Position numbers and translations under genes: made by a program | Origin: Candidatus Brocadiia bacterium | Lineage (GTDB): Bacteria; Planctomycetota; MHYJ01; JACQXL01 | NCBI GenBank assembly: GCA_020062035.1 | Contig: JAGUXD010000173.1 | Coordinates: 1 to 6,188 of the forward strand | Direction: 5' to 3' | DNA: 6,188 nt | In this document: positions 5,242 through 6,188 of the stretch, in pieces | Layout of the letters: every line of letters starts with the position of its first letter | How positions within the stretch are numbered: position 1 is the first letter of the stretch | The notes under the pieces: model-generated | Told to the model about the DNA's origin: nothing | The model's database searches: none | The model's input: only the letters and a program-made list of their open reading frames with translations

Positions 5242-5513
5242 GCTTTCATCAGACGTGATTTTAGACGAGCACCTTTATTCTTATGAATTATTCCTTTATT
5301 TACTGCCTTATCAATAAGTTTCTGAACGAGGGTAATCTCTTTAACGATTAATGTCTTTTTATCACCATCTGTTATTGCTGATGTCTCTGGCGAAGAGACA
5401 AGTGATTTTATTTTTTTTATCTGGGTTTTTATACGAGATTTGACGCTCTGATTACGGAGCCGCCTTTTGAGATTTTGCCGCACTCTTTTTTGTGCCGACA
5501 AAGTATGTGCCAT
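5226..5513 (-). CDS. rpsT: Small ribosomal subunit protein bS20
   Basis: The 95-residue, strongly basic protein is recognisable as S20: N-terminal HTLSAQKRVRQNLKRRLRN (3-21) followed by VKSRIKTQIKK, and the C-terminal signature I67-DKAVNKGIIHKNKGARLKSRL. S20 binds 16S rRNA in the 30S body and helps early subunit assembly; the length is normal. AAGGAG at 5526-5521 lies 7 nt before the ATG, and it overlaps the stop codon of the preceding gene, so translation of the two is probably coupled. The final residues VSSE and the TAG stop are encoded within the heptamer repeat, so the native C-terminus may have been slightly altered. Being upstream of rsmI puts two 30S-related genes in one transcript. 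No promoter is visible; it should lie beyond 6188. Confidence 0.95.
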   Translation of the reverse strand: MAHTLSAQKRVRQNLKRRLRNQSVKSRIKTQIKKIKSLVSSPETSAITDGDKKTLIVKEITLVQKLIDKAVNKGIIHKNKGARLKSRLMKAVSSE

Positions 5514-5520
5514 TCTGCCA

Positions 5521-5526
5521 CTCCTT
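5521..5526 (-). promoter_or_regulatory. rpsT Shine-Dalgarno overlapping the upstream stop codon
   Basis: On the minus strand the sequence reads TAAGGAG, where TAA (5527-5525) ends the preceding gene and AAGGAG (5526-5521) is the rpsT ribosome site, 7 nt before its ATG. Ribosomes ending the upstream gene would sit on this site, favouring coupled translation. Confidence 0.8.
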
Positions 5527-6188
5527 ACTTTTTGGTCAATTTTGACTTCACGGTTAAGACACCTGTTGCAGAAGATGCTATCTTTTTCTCATCCCGAATA
5601 ATAATAGGGTGCGATAAAGTAAATGGACCTGATATCTCCAGCTCAACTTCCGCAGATGTGCCAACTGATGTTTTAGCAAAGCCAATCAAATCCGCACTGA
5701 ACATAGTATTATCTTTTCTTTGCTGTTGTATCTTGATGGTTACTAATAATCTTGCGGATAATTCTTGTTCTGGTGAGAATGCTATTTCCTCGCAGACAAC
5801 CTCACCCTTTACAAGACAGGTCTTTTCGTCAAAATGTTCCTTAAAAATGACCCTTGCTAAATCTTTTTGTTTTACAGGATAAACTGTTCCTTGCGAAATG
5901 GGGGTTTCTGCGGAAGGTAAAATCGGATAAAACCAATTAAACGAATTTAGATATGAATAATCATCGCTAATAATAATTGCTTCTTTTGGTGCTATCTTTT
6001 CATAAGAAATAATCCGGTAATTTCTCGTCTCCAGTGCAATTGTTTTTCCCTCTAAAGAGGTATTTGTTATCTTTTTGCCGACATCAGGCATATTAGACCT
6101 TATAACAGATGCTAAATATTGTCTCTCAGTCTTAAAATTCATCTGGTCAGACGTGATTAAGACAATTTTATCAGTATAAGAATGACGG
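5525..6188 (-). CDS. Unrecognised protein, 5' end outside the window
   Basis: The frame stays open from its TAA (5527-5525) to the window edge, giving about 220 visible codons. An ATG at 6142 could start a 205-residue form, but no Shine-Dalgarno precedes it and the upstream in-frame residues (SYTDKIVLITSDQ) look coding, so the gene most likely begins beyond 6188. I do not recognise the family. The visible part contains no transmembrane helix, has two Cys (C124 and C132 counting from the first full codon, in EKTC and VVCEE), and its second half shows alternating hydrophobic strands (RLLVTIKI, AEVELEI, TGVLTVKSKL), suggesting a beta-rich fold. It lies directly upstream of rpsT and overlaps its ribosome site, so it is in the same operon. 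A secreted or envelope protein is possible, but a signal peptide cannot be checked. Confidence 0.65.
   Translation of the reverse strand, partial: RHSYTDKIVLITSDQMNFKTERQYLASVIRSNMPDVGKKITNTSLEGKTIALETRNYRIISYEKIAPKEAIIISDDYSYLNSFNWFYPILPSAETPISQGTVYPVKQKDLARVIFKEHFDEKTCLVKGEVVCEEIAFSPEQELSARLLVTIKIQQQRKDNTMFSADLIGFAKTSVGTSAEVELEISGPFTLSHPIIIRDEKKIASSATGVLTVKSKLTKK

Noticed and set aside
5475..5882. Plus-strand open frame across rpsT and its upstream gene
   Set aside because: It lies opposite the well-supported S20 gene and its neighbour and has no recognisable features; the plus-strand frame at 4681-4905 inside rsmI is rejected for the same reason.

Overview
The window looks like chromosomal DNA from a Gram-negative-type (diderm) bacterium of moderate to low GC, probably a little-cultivated lineage. 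The reasons are a run of type IV pilin/pseudopilin-like genes, a secreted HEAT-repeat protein, a lipoprotein with a clear lipobox, and two near-consensus sigma-70-type promoters. The exact phylum cannot be read from the sequence. The style (secreted 'LKNG...G.I' domain joined to HEAT repeats, PilV/W/X-like trio) is one I associate with candidate phyla such as Omnitrophota-like groups; that is an inference.

Layout. Positions 1-326 hold no convincing intact gene. They contain G-rich low-complexity sequence, a small hairpin, a 12-codon ORF with a good ribosome site, what may be the eroded 3' end of a minus-strand gene (possibly a transposase), and a perfect 15-bp inverted repeat overlapping the -35 box of a strong promoter. 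That promoter ends so close to the next ATG that the message should be almost leaderless. From 327 to 4247 runs a tight plus-strand operon: PilV-like, PilW-like and PilX-like pseudopilins, then a secreted HEAT-repeat protein, with junctions of 0, 23 and 1 nt. A second promoter at 4256-4282 drives a 69-residue lipoprotein (4303-4512).

The right third is on the minus strand and is probably one operon read from beyond the window edge: an unrecognised, 5'-incomplete protein, then rpsT (ribosomal protein S20), then rsmI (16S rRNA C1402 2'-O-methyltransferase). The two blocks converge, and the lipoprotein and rsmI stop codons overlap in a TTAA with no room for a terminator between them.

The most notable features are two small repeats that touch genes. 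A GC-rich (about 69%), hairpin-rich 114-bp segment sits in frame inside the signal leader of the PilW-like prepilin and is bounded by a 4-bp direct repeat. Deleting it on paper restores a textbook leader, MKDRKMG|STILEV. A heptamer-based inverted array between rpsT and rsmI supplies the last codons of S20 and occupies the place where the rsmI ribosome site should be. No CRISPR array, defence system, tRNA or rRNA was seen.
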